The position numbers were made by a program, and so were the translations under genes. The notes beneath the pieces were generated by a model. That model had not been told where the DNA came from. It worked only from the letters and a program-made list of their open reading frames with translations, and made no database searches. From DAISKN01 sp963716925 (GTDB taxonomy: Bacteria > Acidobacteriota > Vicinamibacteria > Marinacidobacterales > SMYC01), in assembly GCA_963716925.1 (NCBI GenBank), contig CAVQUX010000015.1, positions 62,001-126,000 on the forward strand: DNA of 64,000 nt. The letters are read 5' to 3'. How positions within the stretch are numbered: position 1 is the first letter of the stretch; each line of letters begins with the position of its first letter. Of the stretch, positions 1-7,395 are shown one piece after another.

Positions 1-65
1 TACGCAAGCCGCCGCCATCACTCAAGTGATGGAACCTCATTCGCGTTCATGGAGGAGAGGTAGGC

Positions 66-461
66 TTGTCCTCTTCGAAAAGTCCTTTCGCAACGGCTTC
101 TGCTCTCCTTGCCATCCTGCTCGCCTCGGGCGCTCTGGCCCAGGAGGAGAACGGTGAAAAACGCGCCGACGAGGCGAAGCAGCAGGTGGCCTTCGGTATC
201 GAGGTGGCCCAGCTCGGACTCTGGAAGGAAGCGGTCTACCGCTGGTCCAGGGCCGTCGAGCTCGACCCCGACAGCGCCCGCGCCCGGAACAACCTGGCCG
301 TGGCTCACGAGCAGATGGGGGAGTTCGACCAGGCGAACGAGCAGTACGAACGGGCTCTGGAGCTGGAGCCGAACAACATCTATATACGGCAGAACTATGA
401 GCTGTTCCGGGAAGCCTATGAGCGAAAGAAGCGCACCGACCGCAGGTCGGGTTCGAACTGA
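66..461 (+). CDS. Secreted TPR-repeat protein
   Basis: A 131-residue protein with an N-terminal signal peptide (hydrophobic stretch about residues 10-24, cleavage likely after LASGALA) followed by about two to three tetratricopeptide repeats. TPR hallmarks are visible in A-V-Y-R-W-S-R-A-V-E-L-D-P and A-N-E-Q-Y-E-R-A-L-E-L-E-P. TPR domains mediate protein-protein contacts, so this is probably a periplasmic scaffold. The TTG start at 66 is chosen because GGAGGAGAGG lies at 51-60 just before it. The next gene, a lipoprotein, overlaps its 3' end, and a large outer-membrane fusion protein follows, so the three may act together in the envelope. Function is inferred from domain content only. Confidence 0.75.
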   Translation: MSSSKSPFATASALLAILLASGALAQEENGEKRADEAKQQVAFGIEVAQLGLWKEAVYRWSRAVELDPDSARARNNLAVAHEQMGEFDQANEQYERALELEPNNIYIRQNYELFREAYERKKRTDRRSGSN

Positions 462-1254
462 GCGTCGCCTCGGAATAGTCACAGCGGGAGCGGGAGCGTT
501 TCTTGTGGCGCTCGCGGGCGCCTGCACCAGCTATTACGAAGTCCCCATCGAAGTCCCCATCGCCGCGAAGCTCGACGTCGAAAAGTACAACCGGATCCTG
601 GTCGCGGGCTTCGTAACCCAGACCAACGAGAACATCGATCTCGACGCGGAGACCGTCCGCCTTCTCAGAAACCAGCTCCGCACCCGGAGCAACCTCCAGG
701 TCCTCGACGCCGACATCGAGCCCCTGGGCGACTTTTCCGAGAAGACCCTGGAGCAGAGCGGGATGCTCGACAAGTTCAAGGAGATCGAGAACAAGGCCAA
801 GTCGGAGGGTGAGGAGCAGATCTCACGACAGGAATGGATCGACCTCGAGCAGGACAAGATCCTGGAGGACGAGGAGTTCTGGAAGGAGATCGGCGAGGAG
901 TACCAGAACCCGTTGATCGTCACCGGCAAGCTCTCGTTCAGCTCCGAGTCGCGCTCGGGGCTGGTGCGCAACGATCGCTACACCCGCGACGCCTTCAATC
1001 GCCCCCAGCTGGTGCGCTCGAACACGTTTCAGGAACGGACGGGATACGTCCTCAACGTGGAGTTCTATTTCATCGACAGCGCCACCGGAGGCACCATTCA
1101 CCGCGAGCGGTTCACCGAGGAGGTCATCTACGGCCGGGACGAGCAGACCTCGGCCCTCTCCTCGTACTTCGAGCTCATGGACCGACTCCTGCCGAACTTC
1201 CTCAGCATCCTCTCGCCGCAGACGTTCCGGGGCACGAGGATTCTGTTGAAATGA
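418..1254 (+). CDS. Hypothetical lipoprotein
   Basis: A 278-residue protein. A basic N-terminus is followed by a lipobox-like LAGAC with Cys at about residue 36, suggesting export and lipid anchoring. The mature part contains a segment with a strand-like start (RILVAGF), helical LRNQLRTRS and then LQVLD, loosely recalling the CsgG/TolB-N type of periplasmic fold. I do not recognise a named family. The only in-frame ATG/GTG/TTG before the lipobox is the ATG at 418, so the gene overlaps the upstream TPR gene by 44 nt. It lies 84 nt before the peptidase/propeller/barrel gene, and a partnership with that outer-membrane protein is plausible but unproven. Confidence 0.6.
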   Translation: MSERSAPTAGRVRTERRLGIVTAGAGAFLVALAGACTSYYEVPIEVPIAAKLDVEKYNRILVAGFVTQTNENIDLDAETVRLLRNQLRTRSNLQVLDADIEPLGDFSEKTLEQSGMLDKFKEIENKAKSEGEEQISRQEWIDLEQDKILEDEEFWKEIGEEYQNPLIVTGKLSFSSESRSGLVRNDRYTRDAFNRPQLVRSNTFQERTGYVLNVEFYFIDSATGGTIHRERFTEEVIYGRDEQTSALSSYFELMDRLLPNFLSILSPQTFRGTRILLK

Positions 1255-1338
1255 CGTGCTGAGCGCCCATAGCCTTTGCGACCCAGGCTCCCGCCGCCGA
1301 GCCAGAAGTCGCCGGACCAACGAGATGCGAGGTAATCG

Positions 1339-4300
1339 ATGAGGTTCATCAACCAGAGTCCAGCAACTCCCGCGGCCATCGCTTTCGCCGTGCTCGCGGC
1401 TCTCCCCGCCGCCGCTTTCGGACAGGCCTCCTTCGCTCCGTTCTACGGTAAGAACAAGGTCAAGTACGACAAGCACGACTGGCACGTCTACCGCTCGCCC
1501 CACTTCGAGGTCTACTACTATCCGGAGTTCGAGCAGGAGCTCGGGCGTCTCGTCAGCTACGCCGAGAGCGCCTACGAAAAAGTCTCGAACGACCTCAAGC
1601 ACGAGATCTCGTTCCCCATTCCCCTGATCCTCTACAAGACCTTCAGCGAGTTCGCCCAGACGAACCTGTTCCCCATCGAGATCCCCGAGGGCGTCGGCGC
1701 CTTCGCCGAGCCGTCGCGCGACCGGATGGTCCTTCCCATCGACTATCCTCCGGACGAGCTCCAGGAGCTCTTCATCCACGAGCTCACCCACATCTTCCAG
1801 TTCGACATCATTCCCCGCTCGCTGGTCCGGCGCTCCGTTCCCGTATGGATCGACGAGGGCATGGCGACCTACATGGAGGACGAGTGGGATCCACTGGATT
1901 CCATGGTCGTCCGGGACGCCGCGGTCACGGACCAGCTCCCGACGTTCGAAGCGCTCGACGTGGGGTTCGTGCGCGCCACCTACAGCTTCGGCTCGTCGAT
2001 CTTCGAGTTCATCGAGGACCGCTTCGGCAAAGAGGGGGTGCGGCAGTTCGTCTTCGCCCTGCGCCGCGCGGTGGTGGGAGGCGTGGGCGCGGAAGTCTAC
2101 GAGCAGGCCTTTCGCATGACGCCCGAGGAGTTCTACCGCGAATGGAAGCGGTGGCTGACGGAGAAGTACAAGCCGTTCCGCGACAAGGAAATTCCCGACG
2201 ACTACAGCCTCGATCTCTCCCCCAACCCCATGAGGGGGAACTTCGTCGCCGCGCTGTCCGCCGCTCCGTCTCCTTCGAAGGAAATCGTCGCCGTCATGAG
2301 CGTCAACCGCAAGGAGGGGGAGTTCGACATCGTGCTGATGTCCGCGAAGGACGGAAAGATCATCAAGAACCTCACGCCCGGCTACACCGGGTCGTTCGAG
2401 AACATCGCCGGGCTGGTGGGCGAGGACTCCCTCATCGGAAGGAACCTCGCCTGGACGCCGGACGGCGACAACGTGGTGTTCTTCGGACGATTCAAGAAAC
2501 GCCGGGCCCTCATCCTGGTGAACGCGCTGAAGAGCGAGGTGGTGAGGCGCATCGAGGTGCCGGTGGACCTCGCGGCTTTTCCCCAGGTGGATCCCAAGGG
2601 GGAGTGGGTCTATTTCACCGCGCTCCAGGACGGGATCAGCGACGTCTGGCGGGTGAGCCTCTTGACGGAGGAGTTCCAGAACGTCACCAAGGACAACTTC
2701 TTCGACAAGTTCCCCGCGATCACTCCCGACGGGCAGTGGCTCTACTACAGCCGGCGCATCAGCGGCTACGACAAGATCTACCGCCTGAACCTCGAGAAGC
2801 CTGAGGAGAAGGAGCAGGTGACCTTCGGGACCCACGACGACGCCTCGCCCACGTTCTCCGACGACGGGAAGCTCATGTTCTACACCTCGAACGAGGACGA
2901 CGACATCTTCAACCTGCGCTCGCTCGATCTCGAGACCGGCGACATCATCCAGTACACCGACGTTCTCGGCGGGAACTTCTCCCCCTCCATCGTCCACGAT
3001 CCCAAGAGCAACGAGGACGTCCTGCTGTTCACCAGCTACTACAAGGGCAACTACGGCCTCTATCGGCTTCCGATGGACGAGCCGGTCAAGGAGATCACCG
3101 CCGATATGATCGTGCGCACCGAGGGGCCGGTCATCGACTTCGTGCCCCCGGTGAGCCATCAGATCATCTCCGAGAACAAGCGCGAGAAGAGCACCTTCGA
3201 GAAGTTCTTCGTGGACGGGGCCCCTCCCATCGCCGTGGGAGTGACCTCGGGCGGCGACTTCTTCGGAGGAAGCGGCATCAGCTTCTCGGACGTGCTCGGG
3301 GATCAGAACTTCACTTTCCTCGCGCTCTCCGTGCGAGAATTCCGGCAGTACTACGGCTCCTACACCAACCTCTCGGGACGCTTCCAGTACTCCATCGCCG
3401 GCTTCGACTCCACGAGCTTCTTCTACGCGAATCCCTACGGGAGCTTCCTTCCGATCCAGACGCGGGAGGACTCCCTCGCCACCATCCGATCGTCGGGCGC
3501 GACCATCTCCTCGATCTATCCTCTGAGCCGGTTCCGCCGCTTCGAGCTCTCGACGGGCATCATCAAGCAGAGCACCGCCTTCGAGGACCCGTTCCTCGAT
3601 CCCACCTTGAACCCGAGCTGCATCGGGATTCCCGCGGGGATCAGCTGCGAGGACTACATTCAGCTCCTGAATCAGCGCTACCCCAATGGGACGGTGCTTC
3701 CGATCGAAGCGGCCTTCGTCCAGGAGACAACCCGGTTCCGGAATTTCGGACCCATCGCCGGGAGCACGGTTTACGCGGGCTTCACGTACTCCCCCGGCGG
3801 GAGTTTCCTCTCGCGCCGCACTCTCAACCTCGACGCCCGGAAGTACATTCAGCTCACGTCCGCGAGCCTGCTGGCGGTGCGATTCCGCGGCATCTTCAGC
3901 AACGGAGAGAATCCCGATATCTTCTGGTTCGGCGGCAACGGGGACATGCGCGGCTTCGAGTACCTTTCGTTCGTGGGCAACAAGGGCTTCTTCGCCAACG
4001 CCGAGCTGCGCTTCCCCATCATCGACGCGGCGATCACCCCCATCGGCTTTTTCGGGCCCCTCCGGGGGCTGTTCTTCGTCGACATGGGAGGAGCCTTCTA
4101 CAACGGGGAGACCTTCCAACTGTTCACCAGCGAGCGACGGTTCTCCTCGCTCGGCCCCCAGTGCGGTCCCTCGAATCTCGCCCCCTGCATCTCGGACGGC
4201 TTCGGCCTCGACGACGCCGTCGCCTCGTTCGGCATCGGGCTGACGTTCAACTTCTTCGGCCTTCCGATGAACATCAACTGGTCGCGTCTCACGGACTTCA

Positions 4301-4353
4301 CTACGACGGTGCCCGGATGGAAGACGGACTTCTGGGTGGGATATACGTTTTAA
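1339..4353 (+). CDS. MA-like metallopeptidase / beta-propeller / Omp85-type barrel fusion
   Basis: A 1004-residue outer-membrane protein with three parts. Residues 1-30 are a signal peptide. Residues about 45-250 form a gluzincin-like peptidase domain with zinc motif HELTH (H147, E148, H151) and third ligand E173 in WIDEGMATY. Residues about 280-590 carry TolB/WD40-like blades (DGDNVVFF, PKGEWVYF, PDGQWLYY, DDGKLMFY). Residues about 620-1004 resemble an Omp85/BamA barrel: the loop-6 motif MRGF, then FANAELRFP and FVDMGGAF, ending in a C-terminal Phe as barrel proteins do. No POTRA domain is visible. The catalytic residues look intact. The protease substrate and membrane orientation cannot be told from sequence. 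Confidence 0.8.
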   Translation: MRFINQSPATPAAIAFAVLAALPAAAFGQASFAPFYGKNKVKYDKHDWHVYRSPHFEVYYYPEFEQELGRLVSYAESAYEKVSNDLKHEISFPIPLILYKTFSEFAQTNLFPIEIPEGVGAFAEPSRDRMVLPIDYPPDELQELFIHELTHIFQFDIIPRSLVRRSVPVWIDEGMATYMEDEWDPLDSMVVRDAAVTDQLPTFEALDVGFVRATYSFGSSIFEFIEDRFGKEGVRQFVFALRRAVVGGVGAEVYEQAFRMTPEEFYREWKRWLTEKYKPFRDKEIPDDYSLDLSPNPMRGNFVAALSAAPSPSKEIVAVMSVNRKEGEFDIVLMSAKDGKIIKNLTPGYTGSFENIAGLVGEDSLIGRNLAWTPDGDNVVFFGRFKKRRALILVNALKSEVVRRIEVPVDLAAFPQVDPKGEWVYFTALQDGISDVWRVSLLTEEFQNVTKDNFFDKFPAITPDGQWLYYSRRISGYDKIYRLNLEKPEEKEQVTFGTHDDASPTFSDDGKLMFYTSNEDDDIFNLRSLDLETGDIIQYTDVLGGNFSPSIVHDPKSNEDVLLFTSYYKGNYGLYRLPMDEPVKEITADMIVRTEGPVIDFVPPVSHQIISENKREKSTFEKFFVDGAPPIAVGVTSGGDFFGGSGISFSDVLGDQNFTFLALSVREFRQYYGSYTNLSGRFQYSIAGFDSTSFFYANPYGSFLPIQTREDSLATIRSSGATISSIYPLSRFRRFELSTGIIKQSTAFEDPFLDPTLNPSCIGIPAGISCEDYIQLLNQRYPNGTVLPIEAAFVQETTRFRNFGPIAGSTVYAGFTYSPGGSFLSRRTLNLDARKYIQLTSASLLAVRFRGIFSNGENPDIFWFGGNGDMRGFEYLSFVGNKGFFANAELRFPIIDAAITPIGFFGPLRGLFFVDMGGAFYNGETFQLFTSERRFSSLGPQCGPSNLAPCISDGFGLDDAVASFGIGLTFNFFGLPMNINWSRLTDFTTTVPGWKTDFWVGYTF

Positions 4354-4355
4354 AT

Positions 4356-4404
4356 GCGCGTGGGGCCCCACCCCCACGCGCTCCCCTCGCTCCCGCGAGG
4401 GGAG
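4356..4404 (+). terminator. Tandem GC hairpins after the barrel-fusion gene
   Basis: Two adjacent perfect 10-bp stems follow the stop codon: 4356-4365 with 4372-4381 (loop CCCCAC) and 4381-4390 with 4395-4404 (loop TCCC). No T-run follows, so termination would have to be of a non-classical type. The first hairpin shares its core with the one after rpmA. Confidence 0.5.
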
Positions 4405-4440
4405 GAGGGGCCCTCCGGGCCCCGCAGCTTCGGGCTCCGG
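4399..4440 (+). repeat. GC-rich intergenic repeat module, copy 1
   Basis: The stretch 4399-4423 (GGGGAGGAGG followed by CCCTCCGGGCCCC with one intervening difference) recurs in reverse complement at 18460-18485, just after parC. Both copies begin close to a stop codon. It looks like a member of a family of short palindromic intergenic repeats. Confidence 0.4.
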
Positions 4441-4506
4441 CGGGGCTCGCCGAAGCGCTTCGCGCGAAGGCGGCCGGGCCCGCAGCCTTCGTTGACAGGC
4501 GCCGTC

Positions 4507-4535
4507 TTGACACCGTGAGCTCGGCTCGCTAAAGT
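4507..4535 (+). promoter_or_regulatory. Sigma-70-type promoter for rplU-rpmA
   Basis: TTGACA at 4507-4512 is followed after 17 nt by TAAAGT at 4530-4535, about 35 nt before the rplU start. A second TTGACA lies at 4492-4497. The spacing and hexamers fit a strong housekeeping promoter for ribosomal protein genes. Confidence 0.6.
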
Positions 4536-4570
4536 ACCTGGATCTCTGGTCTTGCCATAGGAGGCTCACG

Positions 4571-4882
4571 TTGTACGCGATCATCGAAACCGGTGGAAAA
4601 CAGCAGAAAGCCGTGCCCGGAGAGACCCTCCAGGTCGAGCGGCTCGCTGCCGAAGTGGGAGAGAAAGTGCGACTCGACCGGGTGATGCTCGTGAGCCGCG
4701 ACGGACAGGTATCGCTCGGAAAGCCCTTCGTCGACGGGGTCTCGGTGATGGCGACGGTAACGGCCCAGGATCGAGGGTCCAAGGTGCTGGTCTTCAAGAA
4801 GAAGAAGCGCAAGGGATACCGCCGTACCAAGGGGCACAGGCAGTCGTACACCTCGATCCGCGTCGAAGCGATCGAGGGTTGA
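4571..4882 (+). CDS. rplU: 50S ribosomal protein L21
   Basis: A 103-residue protein, the usual L21 length. The N-terminus MYAIIETGGKQ and the basic C-terminal segment KKKKRKGYRRTKGHRQ, which contacts 23S rRNA, identify it. It starts at TTG 4571 with AGGAGG at 4559-4564 as ribosome binding site. It sits in the standard rplU-rpmA-obg order, and a TTGACA-N17-TAAAGT promoter lies upstream. Confidence 0.97.
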   Translation: MYAIIETGGKQQKAVPGETLQVERLAAEVGEKVRLDRVMLVSRDGQVSLGKPFVDGVSVMATVTAQDRGSKVLVFKKKKRKGYRRTKGHRQSYTSIRVEAIEG

Positions 4883-4898
4883 TCGATTAGAGGAAGAG

Positions 4899-5162
4899 AT
4901 GGCTCATAAGAAAGGCCAGGGAAGCTCACGAAACGGCCGCGACAGCAATTCCCAGCGGCTCGGGGTCAAGGCGTTCGGCGGCGAGACGGTGACCGGCGGC
5001 TCGATTCTCGTGCGCCAGCGGGGAACCAAGTTCCTGCCCGGCAGAAACGTCGGCCGGGGCAAGGACGATACGCTCTTCGCCAAGATTCCCGGAATCGTTC
5101 TGTTCCAGGACCGCGGCCAGAGGGGCCGATTCATCCACATCGAGCCTCTCGCCAACGGGTGA
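4899..5162 (+). CDS. rpmA: 50S ribosomal protein L27
   Basis: An 87-residue protein with the L27 signature MAHKKGQGSSRNGRDS and GxxVxxGxIxVRQRGTKF. L27's N-terminal tail reaches the peptidyl transferase centre. The protein begins directly with MAHKKG, so there is no cleavable N-terminal extension of the Firmicutes kind. It lies 16 nt after rplU, with AGAGGAAGAG upstream of the ATG, and is co-transcribed with it. Confidence 0.97.
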   Translation: MAHKKGQGSSRNGRDSNSQRLGVKAFGGETVTGGSILVRQRGTKFLPGRNVGRGKDDTLFAKIPGIVLFQDRGQRGRFIHIEPLANG

Positions 5163-5183
5163 TCGGTCATCCTCGTGCTTAGT

Positions 5184-5234
5184 GCCGCGGGGCCCCACCC
5201 CCGCGGCCCGGCGTTCTCGGCGCTTCGCGCCGGG
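5184..5234 (+). terminator. GC hairpins after rpmA (repeat family)
   Basis: A 9-bp perfect stem pairs 5184-5192 with 5199-5207 and has the same CCCCAC loop as the hairpin at 4356. A second stem pairs 5207-5213 with 5228-5234. The inner GGGG/CCCC is identical to copy 1, while the outer stem bases differ but still pair. The rest of the rpmA-obg gap (to 5358) shows no clear promoter. Confidence 0.5.
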
Positions 5235-5358
5235 CTCGCTCCGCTCGCGCAGGCTGCGGACGTTGCTGAGGCAGCCTGCCGTGCCCGTCAAGCGCCCGTC
5301 TCAAGTTGTGCTACTTTCCTCTACACCCCTTTGCGTTGATAATGACCGATGTGGCCCA

Positions 5359-6384
5359 ATGTGGGTTGACGAGGTCACGATCGAGCTCGAGGCGGGCCGC
5401 GGCGGGGACGGCGTCTCCAGTTTCCGGCGCGAGAAGTACGTTCCTCGGGGAGGTCCCGACGGCGGAAGCGGTGGCGAAGGAGGCTCGATCTGGCTCGAGG
5501 CCCGGGCGGAGCAGAACACGCTCGCCGGGTATCGCTATCGACCTCACTATCGCGGCGAGCGGGGCCGCAACGGCGAGGGCGCGAATCGCACCGGGCGATC
5601 CGGCGAGGATCTGCTGCTCGCAGTTCCCCTGGGTACTCTCGTTTTCGACGAGGAGACGGCCGAGCTGCTGGGGGACTTGACGGAAGCGGGACAGCGATTG
5701 CTCGTCGCGCGCGGCGGAAGGGGCGGACGAGGAAACGCCTCCTTCGCCACGGCCACCAATCGAGCCCCACGGCGTCACGAGGACGGAGGCCTGGGACAGG
5801 AGCGGAAGCTCCGACTCGAGCTGCGGCTGCTCGCGGACGTCGGCCTCGTGGGCTTTCCCAACGCCGGGAAGTCCACGTTCGTCTCCCGCGTCAGCGCCGC
5901 GCGGCCGAAGATTGCGGACTACCCGTTCACGACCCTGGTGCCCCACCTGGGTGTCGTGGACGTTTCGGAAGAGGCGTCGTTCGTCATCGCCGACGTGCCC
6001 GGGCTGATTCCCGGAGCCAGCGAAGGCGCGGGTCTCGGCGATCGCTTTCTGCGGCACCTGAGCCGCACCGCGCGCCTCGTGTACTTCATCGATGTCTCCG
6101 AAGCGTCGGAGCGCGAGCCGGCCTCGGACCTCCAGGTCCTGCGGCGAGAGATCCGCGCCTACGGCCGCGGAATGGACGAGAAGCCGGCGGCGGTGGCGGC
6201 GAACAAGATCGATGCGCTTTCGGATCGGGGGCGCCTTTCGAGGCTCGAGGCCGCGGCTCGGGAGATGGAGGTTCCGTTCTTCGCCGTCTCCTCGGCGACG
6301 GGCGAAGGCTGCCGGGACATGGTACAGGAGCTCTATCGGGTCATGGTGAGAGACCGGCTGGACGGCGCGGAGGGGCCGAGGTGA
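5359..6384 (+). CDS. obgE: Obg/CgtA family GTPase
   Basis: A 341-residue protein with the glycine-rich Obg fold (residues 1-155: GGDGVSSFRREK, GGPDGGSGGEGG) followed by a GTPase domain with G1 GFPNAGKST, switch I YPFTTL, G3 DVPGLIPGA and G4 NKID. Obg couples ribosome assembly to nutrient status. ATG 5359 is chosen because it gives MWVDEVTIELEAGRGGDG, the family start; the open frame runs further upstream but through the hairpin repeat. No strong ribosome binding site is visible. The C-terminal extension seen in some Obg proteins is absent. It overlaps nadD by 4 nt. Confidence 0.95.
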   Translation: MWVDEVTIELEAGRGGDGVSSFRREKYVPRGGPDGGSGGEGGSIWLEARAEQNTLAGYRYRPHYRGERGRNGEGANRTGRSGEDLLLAVPLGTLVFDEETAELLGDLTEAGQRLLVARGGRGGRGNASFATATNRAPRRHEDGGLGQERKLRLELRLLADVGLVGFPNAGKSTFVSRVSAARPKIADYPFTTLVPHLGVVDVSEEASFVIADVPGLIPGASEGAGLGDRFLRHLSRTARLVYFIDVSEASEREPASDLQVLRREIRAYGRGMDEKPAAVAANKIDALSDRGRLSRLEAAAREMEVPFFAVSSATGEGCRDMVQELYRVMVRDRLDGAEGPR

Positions 6385-7013
6385 AGCGAATCGGCGTTCT
6401 CGGAGGAACGTTCGATCCCCTGCACCTGGGCCACCTGCGGGCGGCGGAAGTGGCTCGCGACGCTCTGAGCCTGGACAGAGTGCTGTTCGTCCCGGCGGCG
6501 ACGCCTCCGCACAAGGCGTCGCCGGTTACCGGCGCGGACCACCGTTTCGGAATGCTCGCGCGGGCGCTCTCGGGCGAGCCCTTCTTCGAGGTCTCCCGCC
6601 TGGAGCTCGATCGGGGCGGGCGCTCGTATACCATCGATACCCTCGAGGAGCTCGCCGCCGGGTCGAAAGACAGCCGGTTCTTCTTCGTCACCGGCACCGA
6701 CGCGTTCTCGGAGATTCGGACGTGGAAGAGCTGGCAGAGTCTTCTCGCCGGCCACTGGTTCCTGGTGCACGAGCGGCCGGGGTTTCCCATCGAGGCGGTC
6801 GAGGGCCTCCTGCCGGACGGGGTTTCGTTCCGGGTACTCGAGGAGTCGGACCTCGAGCCGGGGAGCGAGCCCCGGGTGCTGTTCCTGCGCCGTCCCATGC
6901 TGAAAGTCTCCTCGACCGAGATCCGGCGGTCGATCCGGGTGAACCGGTCCATTCGCTTCCTGGTGCCCGACGCGGTTGCGGATTACATCCGTGAAAATCG
7001 TCTTTATCGATGA
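6381..7013 (+). CDS. nadD: Nicotinate-nucleotide adenylyltransferase
   Basis: A 210-residue enzyme that converts nicotinate mononucleotide and ATP to deaminated NAD in NAD biosynthesis. It has the nucleotidyltransferase motif GGTFDPLHLGHL at the N-terminus, PPHK, and the C-terminal SSTEIR-type motif. The GTG start at 6381 overlaps the obg stop as GTGA, so translation is probably coupled. The obg-nadD-rsfS order is widely conserved. Confidence 0.95.
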   Translation: MKRIGVLGGTFDPLHLGHLRAAEVARDALSLDRVLFVPAATPPHKASPVTGADHRFGMLARALSGEPFFEVSRLELDRGGRSYTIDTLEELAAGSKDSRFFFVTGTDAFSEIRTWKSWQSLLAGHWFLVHERPGFPIEAVEGLLPDGVSFRVLEESDLEPGSEPRVLFLRRPMLKVSSTEIRRSIRVNRSIRFLVPDAVADYIRENRLYR

Positions 7014-7019
7014 GGTGAT

Positions 7020-7394
7020 GTGAGTTTGAAGGAACGAAAGCTCAGCCTTTCCACGCTGGACCCCGCGCTTCGCGCCGCCGTCGAGTCGACGCGCGACAAG
7101 AAGGCCCTCGACATCGTGGTGCTCGATCTCCGGGGGCTGGCGAGCTTCACCGACTACTTTCTCATCGCAACCGGTGGAAGCCATCGCCAGCTCGTGACCA
7201 TCGCCGACGAGATCGAGGAGAAGCTCAAGGCGGCGAAGCGGAGGCCCTCGCACATCGAAGGATACCCGCGCGGGGATTGGATTCTCATGGACTACGTCGA
7301 CTTCGTGGTCCACATCTTCACTCCCACGAGCCGGGCGTACTACGACCTCGAGAGGCTCTGGGGCGACGCGAAGCGCCTCGCGGTAGCGAGCTGA
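7020..7394 (+). CDS. rsfS: Ribosomal silencing factor RsfS
   Basis: A 124-residue RsfS/Iojap protein. RsfS binds L14 on the large subunit and blocks subunit joining in starvation. Family motifs are D-I-V-V-L-D-L, FTDYFLIATGGSHRQ, EGYPRGDWILMDYVDFVVHIF and Y-Y-D-L-E-R-L-W. The GTG start at 7020 lies 6 nt after nadD, and GAGGTGATG supplies a partial ribosome binding site. The sigma-54-type activator gene follows after one base, so it probably shares the transcript. Confidence 0.95.
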   Translation: MSLKERKLSLSTLDPALRAAVESTRDKKALDIVVLDLRGLASFTDYFLIATGGSHRQLVTIADEIEEKLKAAKRRPSHIEGYPRGDWILMDYVDFVVHIFTPTSRAYYDLERLWGDAKRLAVAS

Positions 7395-7395
7395 C

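Noticed and set aside
1..65. End of an upstream gene
   Set aside because: Two frames can be read to a stop (at 29 and 63), but neither is long enough to identify, so none is annotated.
823..4929. A 1368-codon open frame on the minus strand
   Set aside because: It lies antisense to the peptidase-barrel fusion, rplU and part of rpmA, has low-complexity E/R/D/V-rich composition, and is a by-product of the high GC third-position bias.
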